Positions 46,341-57,310 are shown, counted from the stretch's first letter. The stretch is 64,000 bases of DNA from Amphiura filiformis (GCF_039555335.1 NC_092640.1:29704204-29768203), one strand, 5' to 3'. Numbers and translations: made by a program. Notes: a model not told the origin generated them from the sequence alone.

Positions 46341-48488
46341 AACACAAGACCACGCAAGACCAAGCAAAAACCAAGGAGAATTTTCCTGTACAGGAAAGCA
46401 AATGTCTCCAGTTTGAAGGATGCGATCACTAAATTGTCTGACAACATCACCAGGGAGTTCGATAACAGTGACTGCTCAGTTGACGATATGTGGAATGACT
46501 TCAAAGAAGGACTGACGGATGCTATGAACAAGTCCATTCCCTCTAAGTTAATCACCAAGGGTAAACAATCTCCATGGATTAATCAAGACATCAAGAGACT
46601 GCATAGACGCAAGCAACGGGCTTATAATCGTTATAATAAAACCAAAGACCCAGAAGACCATGCAAGATTTCAAAATCTTCGGAAGGAGGCTACAAGGAAG
46701 ACAAGAAGGCAGCATAGAAGTTATGTGAAGCGCTCGTGTTCTGCAACTTCAAAAGTTTTTGGGATTCATCAAGAGCCTAAAACAAGACTCCTTTGGTATT
46801 TGCTCCCTCAGAGACAAAGGTGAACTCGTATCTGATAGTACCCAAAAGGCTGAAATACTTAACACTCAATTTCGCGAAGTCTTTACTCAAGAAGATATGA
46901 CCAGCATGCCTTCAATGGACTCTGAACCTTCTCCAGCTATGCCTGAAATTAAGATCAGTATTAAAGGTGTTCACGAACTTCTTGCCAACCTAAAGCCCAA
47001 TAAAGCAACAGGTCCAGACGATCTACCAGCTCGCATTCTCAAAGAATATGCTCAAGAGATTGCACCCGCCCTTACCTGCATTTTTCAGAGATCAATTGAC
47101 ACGGAAGTTTGCGGAAGATTGGAGAAGAGGAAACATCAGCCCCATCTTCAAAAAGGAGATAGGACGAAAGCCTCCAACTACCGCCCTGTGTCCTTGACAT
47201 CGATATGCAGCAAGACATTAGAACATATCCTTCATTCATGCATAATGGATCACCTTGACCAGCATGGTATTTTGTGTGATGAACAGCACGGCTTCCGCAG
47301 AAAACATTCTTGCGAGTCACAGCTCATTCAGACAGTTCACGACCTGGCTCAAGCGCTTGACAAGAGGAAACAGGTGGACGCGGTGATTATGGATTTCTAA
47401 AGCGCTCGATAAAGTTGCCCACAACAGATTACTCATGAAAATCAACCATTATGGTATCAGAGGAACACTTTCAAATGGTTATCATCCTTTTAAAAGAGCG
47501 CCATCAAAGAGTGGTTGTTGACGGTCATCACTCGGAATGGATCCATGTCGACTCAGGGGTTCCCCAGGGCACTGTTCTGGGTCCCCTGCTCTTCCTACTT
47601 TTCATAAACGATTTGCCTCATAACATCTCGTCATCTGTCAGACTTTTCGCAGACGACTGCATTCTTTATAGAACTGTCGGTGGACCAGAGGACGCAGAGC
47701 AGCTGCAACAAGATCTCAACATGCTAAGAGCATGGGAAACTAGGTGGCAGATGGCCTTCAATACGGAGAAATGCTTCGTCATGAAAGTGACTCATGTTAA
47801 GAACCCATCTACCCATAAGTACATGTTGGGAGGATCCATCCTTCAGGAGACTTCAAACCACACCTACATGTACTTGGGAGTTGAAATTACGTCTGACCTC
47901 AAATGGAACCATCACATGGACAAGATCACTGCCTCTGCCAATCGTAGTCTAGGCTTCTTACGACGCAACATCTCCATCTGTTCAAGAAGAACTAAGGCCA
48001 GGGCTTTCACCACATTCGTAAGACCTCATCTGGAATATAGTGCCGCTGTTTGGGATGCATATACACAAGATCAGATTACTCAGTTAGAAGCCATCCAACG
48101 CAGGGGAGCCAGATTTGTCTTCAATGACTACCAGTATACAAGCAGTCCTACATCTATGATCACCGCCTTAAAGTGGGATCCTCTCTCTTTGAGGAGGAAG
48201 GAGCGTCGCCTGAATGTGCTGTATGACGCAGTACACGGTCACCTATCCATCCCGGCAAGAACCATCTTACGCCCGACCACACGCTCATCTAGATTTGTCA
48301 ACATAAACAACACCTACCACCGTATATCTACGAAGAAAGACTGCTACAAGTTTTCTTTTTTCCCAAGGACCATAGTCGATTGGAACCAATTACCTTTTCA
48401 CATCACATCAGCAACTGACCAAGAAGTATTCAAGCAACAACTCCATGAACACTTAAAGGCCCTTTCAGTGATTTCACAGGAACATTAA
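46340..48488 (+). pseudogene. LINE ORF2: reverse transcriptase, frameshifted
   Basis: Linker with a basic region (RLHRRKQRAYNRYNKTKDPE), then RT motifs in order: LANLKPNKATGPDDLPARIL, KGDRTKASNYRPVSLTSICS, LCDEQHGFRRKHSCESQL, then (after breaks near 47100, 47158 and 47400) VDSGVPQGTVLGPLLFLLFI, the catalytic LFADDCILY at about 47641-47667, and the C-terminal part LEYSAAVWDAYTQDQ to the stop at 48488. The last 345 codons (47451-48488) are uninterrupted. Frame changes are single-base. Confidence 0.85.
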
Positions 48489-49845
48489 AAAAAAAATGGA
48501 AATTTGTCAGAGTTGCTTAGAAATAAAGAATAAGTCTACAGAATTTCATTAAACCACTTTTCCCTGAATACATCGACAAATTAGTCAAAAACAGAAGTTT
48601 TAGAAAGGTTTTCTACTTCAACTCAGATCGACTCGAGAAAATCGAGATTTTCAGTACAGTCGCCACCAATCGACTGGAAAAACTTCCTAGTCCAGTGTTT
48701 CTAACACGGGGAAGTAGAGTCTAAATTGATTTAAAACAGACGCTTAATTTTGTAGTAGAAAACAAAATAAGCAATTAAACATGTTAAAGGTCACCGAGGC
48801 AAACTAACGGTCAATTCAAATATGAAAAACAGTTAAAATTGTGTATTTTGTTTAAAATAGTAGCTACTGATGTAATAAGTAGTAGAAACAATACGCAACG
48901 CGTGTTAGTGCGTGGAGAGCGAGCTTCTTTTCGATCTCGAGTCGGACTTTTTGTACTGTCAGTATCAAAAGTCCAGAATCATGCAAATGCTTTATTTTGT
49001 CTAAAATACACGGCTTTCGACCGAACCACTAGCAGGCTATGTTAGCACATCTATGCCAATTACAAAGGTACCAAAATCTGAATTTTGATGATTTTTACGA
49101 TCGTCCGGATGAGCAAATCACTGAATGGGCCTTTAAGAAACTAAATCATAACTTGCGCACTCACTAAACCCTGCTCGGATTACTCCACCTGCATACAGCA
49201 ACAAGGAGTGTTGGGCAGTATATCAGCAGATGCAGATGCCCCCTCTTCCTCCTTTTTTTCAAAAACCCGGACGTGAAACATGTTTTTTATTTTATTTGGC
49301 CTAATATGAATGATGGTTTAACTTTAAATTTTAAGGCCTGGGCCCTGGCCCATGCCTATTTATTTAGAAATAAGTCACTAGTGAGTCCCCCTTCTCAGCT
49401 GTCAATACTATTTTGTCAACATGCAATCATGTGTGTTTGTGTGTGAAGTCCAGTACAGTTTGACACTGACCTTGTCCTGACAATGACTGGGCCGGTACGT
49501 GCACACATGACTGTCACTGTGACACAGCACAGACATGACAGACAAAGAACATCCACCACTTCACAACCGATTTGTTAACAAATCGAATGATCCAATTCAC
49601 ATCTAAATACATCCCGATAATATCTCTTCAAGTGGATAATCTGGTTGTGTAATAGACCTATCAGTGTTTCACGCGGTGAACAAAGAACAAGGAAGCAATT
49701 TGATCGCCACGCGCCGTCGCTTTTCAATGGGCTTTTTGTATGCACGGCCAATCAATGTAAAACAACATGAACAACAGGGTAACCAATCGCAAATCAGCCG
49801 ATACCAAGACTGAAATATCAAAAATTTGAAGCAAAATCAATTTAC

Positions 49846-49905
49846 CTGTGCTGTCACTTCCATAGTGCTGTCACGCTTGAGATCTGGTGCACATTCTTCT
49901 GCCAT
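49846..49905 (-). CDS. Acidic repeat-motif protein, first coding exon
   Basis: The ATG at 49905 gives 20 codons, MAEECAPDLKRDSTMEVTAQ, ending in phase 0 at donor CACAG/GTAAAT. The last eleven residues are the same half-motif that ends the exons at 39431, 37627 and 36748 (RDSTMVETAK, KDNTMVVTAK, RTHTMAETLQ), and the next exon begins EG.AEFL as expected. This ties an isolated short ORF to the gene 10 kb away. The intervening intron (49845-39845) holds several transposons. Its promoter would lie right of 49905, near the foldback at 50341; no core element was identified. Confidence 0.75.
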
Positions 49906-50340
49906 TTTTAGATTAGAAATTGTGGTTTTTACAAGAAATTATGAGCTAAATCCGGACAAAGCGTTTTTCCCACCAGTCGAGAGATTCAATTTTCACCAAT
50001 ACTCGGCAGTGGAAAAGCTCATTTCTTTTCGCTTCGATTCTGTGTGCTACAGGCGAAGACAAAGGTATATTGGTACCAGCAAAATCTCAATTTTGTCGGT
50101 TGTTAAATATTTTTTTTATCCGTTTCCCGTAGCATTTAGCTTAGACTGACATGAAGACTTGAATTGGCAGAAATCGATTGTCAACGAGTGAGTAATAATT
50201 GTAAAGCATGACGGACTGGGGGGGTCTTGAAATACAGTGAATGCAGCAAAAGGGCATTTCGTGATCCACAGCAATACAGCATCATCCCCGCGCTTTTCTC
50301 CAAAATAAATTGAGATTTTTATACCACTGGAACTTGGCTG

Positions 50341-50905
50341 ACATGAGAGCACATCCGACATATCGAATTGCATTCTGAATACGAAGAAACAAGAATGTCT
50401 TTCTGATATCAAATAATTTTCATTTTTTGAAATTCACGATATTTATGATACAAATTTTATGACAAATTATTAAAATTTGATATTTTTCACATTTTTGATA
50501 TAGCCTATTCTTAAAGTGTATGTAGCTGGGAGGAAAAGCCGACGATCAATTGAAAATTTTGACCTTTCATATTGAAGATATGAATTTTTTTCCCCAAAAG
50601 ACCTAATTTTTTTTGGTGTTTTGGAAAAAAAATCCATATCTTCAATACGAAGGGTCACAATTTTCAATTGGTCGTCGGCTTTTCATCCCACCTACATACA
50701 CTTCAAGTATAAATCATCAGATTTAAAATGTTTACTTCGAGTACTAATTTATATCAAAAATATCAATTTTTAATGATTTGCCAATTGCCATAAAATGTGT
50801 ATTACATTGCAAATTTCAAAAAATCTAAATTATTTTGATATCAGAATGACATTCTTCGTATTCAGAATGCAATTCGTTATGTCTGATGTGCTCTAATGTC
50901 CCACA
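50341..50905. repeat. Long foldback, two ~270-bp arms
   Basis: The left arm (ACATGAGAGCACATCCGACA, then TCGAATTGCATTCTGAATAC, ... AAAAGCCGACGATCAATTG, ... ATATTGAAGATATG) is inverted at the right (CATATCTTCAATACG, CAATTGGTCGTCGGCTTTTC, ... GTATTCAGAATGCAATTCG, GTCTGATGTGCTCTAATGTC). Short T/A-rich spacer near 50600-50630. No ORF. Lies about 430 bp upstream of the acidic gene's first coding exon. Confidence 0.8.
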
Positions 50906-50985
50906 ATAAATACTGTCCAAACGTCACATACCCCAGGCCCTTAATGGCTAAAACGGCTGATTTTCGACACTGGAATACGTGGTTA

Positions 50986-51233
50986 GGGACCGTTCACAAA
51001 CACTTGTTAGGGGGCTGATGCAAAAAGGGGGCCCTAAAAATGGGGGGGGGGGCTGAAAAAATGACCACAAAGTTTCCTGGGAAGTGAGTTTATGCCCTAT
51101 ATACCGTTACACGGCATGCTTTTCTATGGGGTTGACCCATAATTTTCATGTCAGAAGGCGCCAGGGAGCTCCAGGGGGGCCTGAAATGATATTTTTTGCA
51201 TCAGGCCCCCAACAAGTGTTTGTGAACGGTCCC
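50986..51233. mobile_element. Harbinger-type MITE with TTA duplication
   Basis: GGGACCGTTCACAAACACTT and GTTAGGGGG at the left, inverted at the right as CCCCCAACAAGTGTTTGTG and AACGGTCCC. TTA flanks (50983-50985, 51234-51236). 248 bp, non-coding. Confidence 0.9.
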
Positions 51234-51529
51234 TTAGAAGCTGTTAGAGCGCAAAAACTGGCAATTTCTTTTCAGCTGAAAATAGGGGAAGGGGCCTCAG
51301 TTTTTTATGCTTTTAAAACTTGTTAAAGCTTATAGAATAAGATAAATAATTGTGTCATTGTCAATAATAAGTGTCCAAAGATTAAACCCGGAGATAAACG
51401 GAAAAATCACGGGGGACAAATGCTCATGCTGTAAAGACGGTGACCGACACCAGCTTTTCCAACCGGTGTTATTAAAATCCCGGTTAAAATAGCTCAAAAT
51501 GCTCAGAACTGAGATGAGCTGCTTATAAG

Positions 51530-52100
51530 ACCCGGGGGGCACTCCAACTTTGGATGACGCGTATCGGTAGGGCTGTTAAGACCCCCTTTTCAGCATCGCT
51601 GTCCGCACCCAAAAACCCCGTTTTACGAACATATGCTCTGTCACCCGACCCCCTATTTCCATTTGATGTCACCCAAAGACCCTTACAAGTTTAATTTGAA
51701 CAGCAACTTTCATTTATCACTGATTTTGTTACTTATTTTGAAAAAAACAAAGGAATTTGAAACCATTTAGAACTAGAAATTCGATTTTCGAGGTTTCTGT
51801 GGTGCTGAGTTTCGATTCTCACCCAAAGATTCCATTTAAAAAAAGGTCATGTTCTCACCCAATGACCCAATGCATATTTTTACATTTTGCTCTCACCGAA
51901 TGCCTAAAATCATGCTCTCACCCTGAGTCACCCAATTCAATGACCCCATATTTTTTACATTTTGCTCTCACCGAATGCCCCTTAGCAGCTCTTAGCATGC
52001 TTAGTGCGAAAGTGCCAGCCCTACACCTATATCCATTAGCTCTTCCATTTCAAATTGAAGTGCCCCCCCCCCCCCCGATAAGACCCTGAGTATTTTTATA
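51530..52100. repeat. Repetitive region with a partly duplicated block
   Basis: TTTTACATTTTGCTCTCACC-GAATGCC occurs at about 51877 and 51954, each followed by diverged sequence; ATGCTCTCACCC/TGTTCTCACCCAATGACCC words recur, and the region ends in a poly-C run (52063-52076). Probably part of a MITE beginning near GGGGGGCACTCCAACTTTGG (51534). No gene. Confidence 0.5.
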
Positions 52101-53121
52101 ACCTATCACTATTAATGGGAAAACGGGGCGCCTCCAAAACTATAAATTATTTACGGTATGCGATTTATCACTAAATCAACTCTAGCGGTTAACCGTTAAA
52201 ATTAGACCGGAAGCTTTCAGTTGACATAATAGGGTTAATTGATTGAAGACTGCACAAAGTCTATGTCACAGTTATATCAACTTTAAACAGATACAAAATA
52301 GTTTGATGTTTTGTTTTTGTTGAAAAACAAGACCATGATTTTATTTATGCATGCGAGTGTGGTATGATGTTAAAATCATCAAATGCAAAAAATGATAATT
52401 TCTAATTTTCTTGATTTTTGCCATTTATATGTTACATTCATACAGTATGTAAATTTTTTTATGTACTATGAATACGGCACAATGAAAAGAAGAAGGAAAA
52501 CGAACTTACGAGATTAATGGCATGCATGCCAAAGGCCTACTACGCGCGTGGTGGAGCTATGGTCATGCCCGGGCATTTTGACAATCCATGAATGATACTG
52601 AGAATGTGGGCCTACCGAGGCCAAACAGGCACAGAAAGAAAGGCAGAAAGAAGGAAGGAAAAATGAAAGAAACAAACAAAGGTGCAAACAAAGAAATAAG
52701 AAATCAACATCGCGTCGTCGTCGCATAGGGTACAATCTTGTACTACAGTTGTAGGCGTTGTTGTTTTGTCTTTTGTTGTTTTATTTTTGTTTTGTTAGGG
52801 GTTTTATTTTTTGGGGGGCTGTTTGTTATTTTTATAGGCCTATATGTGTCTAGGCCGGATTGGACCGGGCCTACAAGGCCTAAAGGTAGGCCTAGGCCTA
52901 TTTGCCATTTGCACATCATCAGCAATTCCGATTTTTTTTAAACTCAAGTTGTAGGCCCATGATGATAGTTCAGACGTGATAAACATCACTATAGGCTTAC
53001 GGTGGCTAAGCCGAGAGCCGCGTAGGCCTAACGATTAAAAAGGATCGACATGACGACATTTTATTTAGGCTATTTATTTATTTTTTGTCAAAAGCTTTTT
53101 AACAGTGAACACATGAAGAAA

Positions 53122-53978
53122 TAGGGAAGAGCGGGGTGAGTTTTTACATTTAGCCTACTTTCACTACGCTCAAATAGGCCTAAATAAAGCAGAACCCAAA
53201 TGCAGTGTTACAAATGAAACATGGTTTATGACACAATTTTAATCAATATTTTGCACTTTCTCACAGTGAGACGCCAAAAATCATTTGCAAATTGGCTCAG
53301 CTTACCGGGGTAAGTTGAGCCAGTCGCGAGGGCAAGTTGAGCCACAATAGAAATGCACGGTAGGCCCTATAGGCCTAGATGCCATGGCATAGCTGTAAAA
53401 TTCAATTTTACCTTTTTTTAAAATGTTGTCTACAGATATTTAATTCGAAAAATAGTTTGATATATAGGTATACTACCTAGAGGTAGTTTGATCTAAATAT
53501 TGCATAAAAGTAATTTCTGACAAGATTTTACTTTGAATAAAAAACTTGGGGAAATTTCTGCAGGTTATTCCTATGCTCAACTTGCCCCATGGCCTGTGGC
53601 ACAACTTACCCCATGTGACCCTTTTTGTCAACGACCAAGCCTCCCGCGGGACTAAAACTTGTTACAGTTAACCCTAGTTTTCTAAATAGTGTTCATATAG
53701 GCCTATCCATGATATATCACATCCTCAAATCCAGAATGCTATCATTTTAACCTTTTTCTTTCTGGGTGAAACCATAAAAATTGGTTTTTTTTTTTTTGCG
53801 AAAAATGAACTTTCTAATGCAGCTTTCGTATACCCTATGTGCAAGAGATTCCATATTACACTTGAGAAGCCTCTGTTACCGGTATGTCAGATAGGCTAAA
53901 AATAGGGCCTAAGTGCAAACTAAGATCAGTTTTAATTTTCTTTCTAGAGAGGTGGCTCAACTTACCCCGCTCTCTGTT
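53122..53978. mobile_element. Element with AGAGCGGGGTRAGTT ends
   Basis: Left GGAAGAGCGGGGTGAGTTTT, right GGCTCAACTTACCCCGCTCT. Inner inverted or direct copies of CTTACCGGGGTAAGTTGAGCC, GGGCAAGTTGAGCCAC and CAACTTGCCCCATGG. About 850 bp, no ORF of note. Confidence 0.65.
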
Positions 53979-54010
53979 TTTATTAATGATAATCATCATG
54001 ATCATGTAAT

Positions 54011-54240
54011 ATATTGATTTCAAGTGAAAGGCCCTATTTTCTCATAAACATATTGAAATTAGACGTTCTAACTCGGTGTATTTCCGAAGATATCATCAAA
54101 AAATTGCCTAATTAGTCTCAAACCATATTTGAGACTAATTCGACAGTTTTTTGATGATATCTTCGAAAATATACCGATTTGGAACGCCCAATTTCAATAT
54201 GTTTATGAAAAAATATGAGCTTTCATCTGATACCAAAATC
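54011..54240. repeat. Foldback, ~105-bp arms
   Basis: CATAAACATATTGAAATTAG, CGAAGATATCATCAAAAAAT and TTAGTCTCAAA are inverted as TTTGAGACTAATTCG, TTTTTTGATGATATCTTCG and CCCAATTTCAATATGTTTATG. It is followed at 54258-54289 by a (GT)n then poly-G tract. Confidence 0.8.
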
Positions 54241-54257
54241 AGCATTTTGATGAGGTA

Positions 54258-54289
54258 AAGTGTGTGTGTGTGTGTGTGGGGGGGGGGGT
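54258..54289. repeat. (GT)n microsatellite running into poly-G
   Basis: AAAGTGTGTGTGTGTGTGTG followed by a G run of about ten. Confidence 0.9.
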
Positions 54290-54495
54290 GAGGTTGTCGA
54301 TCAGGTTACCCATCAGACTTTTGTTAGTGTGATTTGAACATGTTATTAATTTTGTTTTACTTTTAGTACACCGTTATACGTAACTTTTTAAAATGTCTTT
54401 ATTGGTTTTTTTTTGGTTTTTCATAGGCCTACAGGGCCCGCATAACCCTGGGTCAGGGTGAGCTGGATGGAAAAATCACGGTGTGTACAAAATAA

Positions 54496-54990
54496 GGGGC
54501 TGGCATTTTCTTCGGAAGTGGGGGGGTCACAAATATACTGGGGGGGGTCATAGAATTTTCAGACCAAAAATAGGGGGGGTTATAATTTTTTAACACCCAA
54601 AATAGGGGGGGTTATAGAATTATTTAGGGCTGGTGACTTAAAATTTTCGCGCGCTGCGCGCGCATTCTTTCACTTCGCAGTCAAAATGTGTGTACAATCT
54701 ATGCAAAATTGTTACACGCTCCGCGCGTCTTCTTTACACTTACAATAAAAATTTTACCGCGCTCCACACGCTTTCTTCACTTTTAAGTTTTGACGCGCTC
54801 CGCGCCTTAGTTCCGGCAATGAATAATTTTTCTTGAGTCTGTGTAGTTGGAAGGGGGGTCATAAAATTTTTCGACCCGCGATAGGGGGGTCGTAAACAAT
54901 TTTTTGCCCGCGATAGGGGGGGGGCATAAAAAATTGACTCCGGTCACCGACATATTTGTGACCCCCCCTTCCGAAGAAAATGCCAGCCCC
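54496..54990. mobile_element. Harbinger-type MITE with TAA duplication
   Basis: GGGGCTGGCATTTTCTTCGG then AAG at the left, CTTCCGAAGAAAATGCCAGC then CCC at the right, continuing inward as GGGGGGTCACAAATATA and its inverse. TAA at 54493-54495 and 54991-54993. 495 bp; the interior has GCGCGCTGCGCGCGC and repeated CGCTCCGCGC words. Confidence 0.85.
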
Positions 54991-55539
54991 TAACATGAAA
55001 ATAGAGAGGGGAACTTACTTTTAAATTTGCGATTCAATAGGCTACTCTTGAGAAATCAAATGTCAAATCAAATCACTATTTGGCCTTTAATACTTGAGTT
55101 TTACTTTTGACCATTAGGCCTACATCATGATCTGTGATTTGCTTTTAGTGCGGCATACCCCCTCATTCTTGATTAGCATTCAAGTTTACTTATCAATCAA
55201 CACAAGATGTTCAGATTCAGCGCGAAATATGACGTAATACGGAAGCCGCTACCATGGCAGTCTTCGCAGGGGGTATGATGCCAAGAAGTAGTGAAAAAGT
55301 CGTCTTCCTGGCACGTCCGCTCAAAAGTAATCCTCAAGATCGGAGTTTGAATTAGGGTTTATTAAAACAAAACATTCAACTGATAACTTTTGTTTATTTC
55401 TAAATAAACATTTAAATCGAGTTTGTTAAAATTCTGACAGCTGAAATCTGATTTGAAATGGATTAAAAAGTTATTTTCATACGAAAATATCAATCCGCTT
55501 GAGTAAACCGGCGGTATATGTGCAAGTCCCAAATCCAAA

Positions 55540-55899
55540 ATGGCGACCGAGGAAAGCACTAGTGTACTGGGAAGTAGCTTGACTTCCATGGACTGGCTGC
55601 CTCGATTATCAGTTGGAGGGGCAATAAGTGGTGCTGGGCCGAAAAATGGACCTCCGAAAAGTCCATCGGATCCCACTAAAGGAACTGTCGCAATGCGTAA
55701 ACCGCCCAGTAGCCCGCTTGACACATCTGCAACTTATGAAGATTCGCAGCCTAAGGATGGTAAACCACCATACTCGTACGCAAATCTTATAACTTTTGCT
55801 ATCAACAGTTCTACAAAGAAGAAAATGACACTTAGCGAAATTTATCAGTGGATATGCGATAATTTTCCTTATTATAGGGATGCAGGGAATGGTTGGAAG
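55540..55899 (+). CDS. FoxJ2/3: FoxJ2/3-type forkhead transcription factor, first coding exon
   Basis: The ATG at 55540 (AAAATGGCGACC) opens exactly 120 codons to a donor GGAAG/GTAGGT in phase 0. Residues 11-22 ([12 protein letters not shown]) match the conserved [12 protein letters not shown]-terminal motif of FoxJ2/FoxJ3. After a Gly/Pro/Ser-rich linker, [19 protein letters not shown] (from about residue 73) begins the forkhead domain and continues [20 protein letters not shown] to GNGWK. The next exon (61634) supplies recognition helix 3. It acts as a nuclear DNA-binding transcription factor. [12 protein letters not shown] in vertebrates is [12 protein letters not shown] here. It is uninterrupted in frame. 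This is one of the firmest calls in the window. Confidence 0.93.
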
Positions 55900-56599
55900 G
55901 TAGGTGCAGTCGATGACAATATGTCACTGAATGTTAAAAAAATCAATGAATACATTCCCAGGCATGCATGATTATGATAGCAGTAGCATGCCATTGCTAG
56001 TACATAGAGGGCCAGGGTATGAGGGTTCATCACATGTTGAACACATGAACATGTTGTTCAACTTTCAATTAATAGTACCGCACACTAAACCATGGATTGA
56101 GTTTTTAGGCACGCAAGTGCGATTACACACCTTAAAATCACCTGTTCTGTGTGCGATTTATAGCACACCTCTCCAGTCTCCAATTCCTTTAAACTTCTTT
56201 CCGAGTGCAATTTATGTCTGACAGTCCTAAGTCCGCCGTATAAACATTTCCATGATTTCCAGAAGTGCGATTTGTAGCATACCTGTTATTTTCATAACTC
56301 AACCCCTGCTAAACTGTATCATGACACATGTCCCTGTATATACTTACTGTCATGACCGCAAAGCGGTGCAAACTTCAGAAAAAGATCAGCTCACTGCAGA
56401 TTTTGTGAGATTAAAAGCTTGGCTATATGAGCAAACTTACAATTTTGATGAGTCAACTATACCTTCTTGAATAAAGATTGCCTATTTTGAACAGTTTAAA
56501 ATTTTGTTGAAGAGCAATTTTAGCAACAACACTTTTGATATGATCGCCTGTCCTGATCGGCTATGTTTACTTCTGAACTTCCATTGCCACTGTTCCATT

Positions 56600-57310
56600 T
56601 CACACTGACAAGGGTGGGATTTCATTGTGCCATCGTTTATGACCCATCAGTAATGTGGTGTCAGGAGTGGGATTACTTTTCTAGTGCCATCATGGCCCAT
56701 CAGTAGAAATTTGGTGTCAGGAGTGGGATTTTTTGTGCCATCATGGCCCATCAATAATTTGGTGTCACTGTCAGGGGTGGGATATTATTACTTCGTGCCA
56801 TCGTTATCTTGCCTGCATCTGTACCATCCAGCACGAACAAGTCTCCGTTCAGCATCTGATACCACTCGACTAAGTGTACCAAATATACCAGACGCCATCT
56901 TCATTCTGCTTCAAATCGCACTTACTCATACTGCTCCCAAAACATGATGCTCTCCCAAAGTCTGTCAGAAACTCTGATTCCATATCCACTTTTAAGAAGT
57001 CTCTCAAAACTCAGTTATTTATGCATTAATTGTCTTTTATTCCATTGTTCCTGCTGTTTCTTGTGTTTCCAAGTGCATTGTTCTTGATGTAGATGCGCTA
57101 TATAAATGCTTGTAATGTAATGTAATCGTATGGCCCATCATTATATTTGGTGTCAGGGGTGGGATTTCTCTGTGCCATCATGGCCCATCAATAATTTGGT
57201 GTCAGGGGTGGGATTACTTTGTGCCGTCAATGGCCCATCAGTAATTTGGGGTCAGAGGTGGATTTCTTTGTGTCATCATGGCCCATCAATAATTTGGTGT
57301 CAGGGATAGG
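56600..57310. repeat. Interrupted ~50-bp tandem repeat
   Basis: At least seven copies of a unit with GTGCCATCATGGCCCATCA, ATAATTTGGTGTCAGG and GGTGGGATT. The array is split into 56600-56800 and 57125-57310 by the LINE fragment. Confidence 0.85.
56800..57124 (+). mobile_element. 5'-truncated LINE 3' end inserted in the tandem repeat
   Basis: The coding remnant reads ARTSLRSASDTTRLSVPN, then KSVRNSDSISTFKKSLKTQL, typical of the C-terminal end of CR1/L2/Rex-type reverse transcriptases. It is followed by a 3' end GCGCTATATAAATGCTTG with a TAATG repeat tail. No full-length parent in this window; different in sequence from the LINE at 44363. Confidence 0.75.

Larger units (their letters stand above)
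44363..49237 (+). mobile_element. CR1-like non-LTR retrotransposon (LINE)
   Basis: About 4.9 kb inserted into a MITE. Order: 5'UTR (44363-44706), ORF1 with a 2A-like motif and a PHD finger, ORF2 with an APE-type endonuclease and reverse transcriptase, and a 3'UTR (48489-49237) ending in a short GCAGAT repeat rather than poly-A. PHD-type ORF1 plus APE endonuclease suits the CR1/L2 group. ORF2 is interrupted by several single-base frame changes, and the ORF1-ORF2 junction by a hAT-type MITE. It lies in the first intron of the acidic-repeat gene, antisense to it. Confidence 0.85.
44055..49301. mobile_element. Second ACATGTTTCACGTCC MITE, split by a LINE
   Basis: Left part 44055-44362 and right part 49238-49301 together match the uninterrupted copy at 40828-41210. 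The outer flanks carry a matching TAA duplication (44052-44054, 49302-49304), proving these are two halves of one insertion with about 4.9 kb inserted later. Confidence 0.9.
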
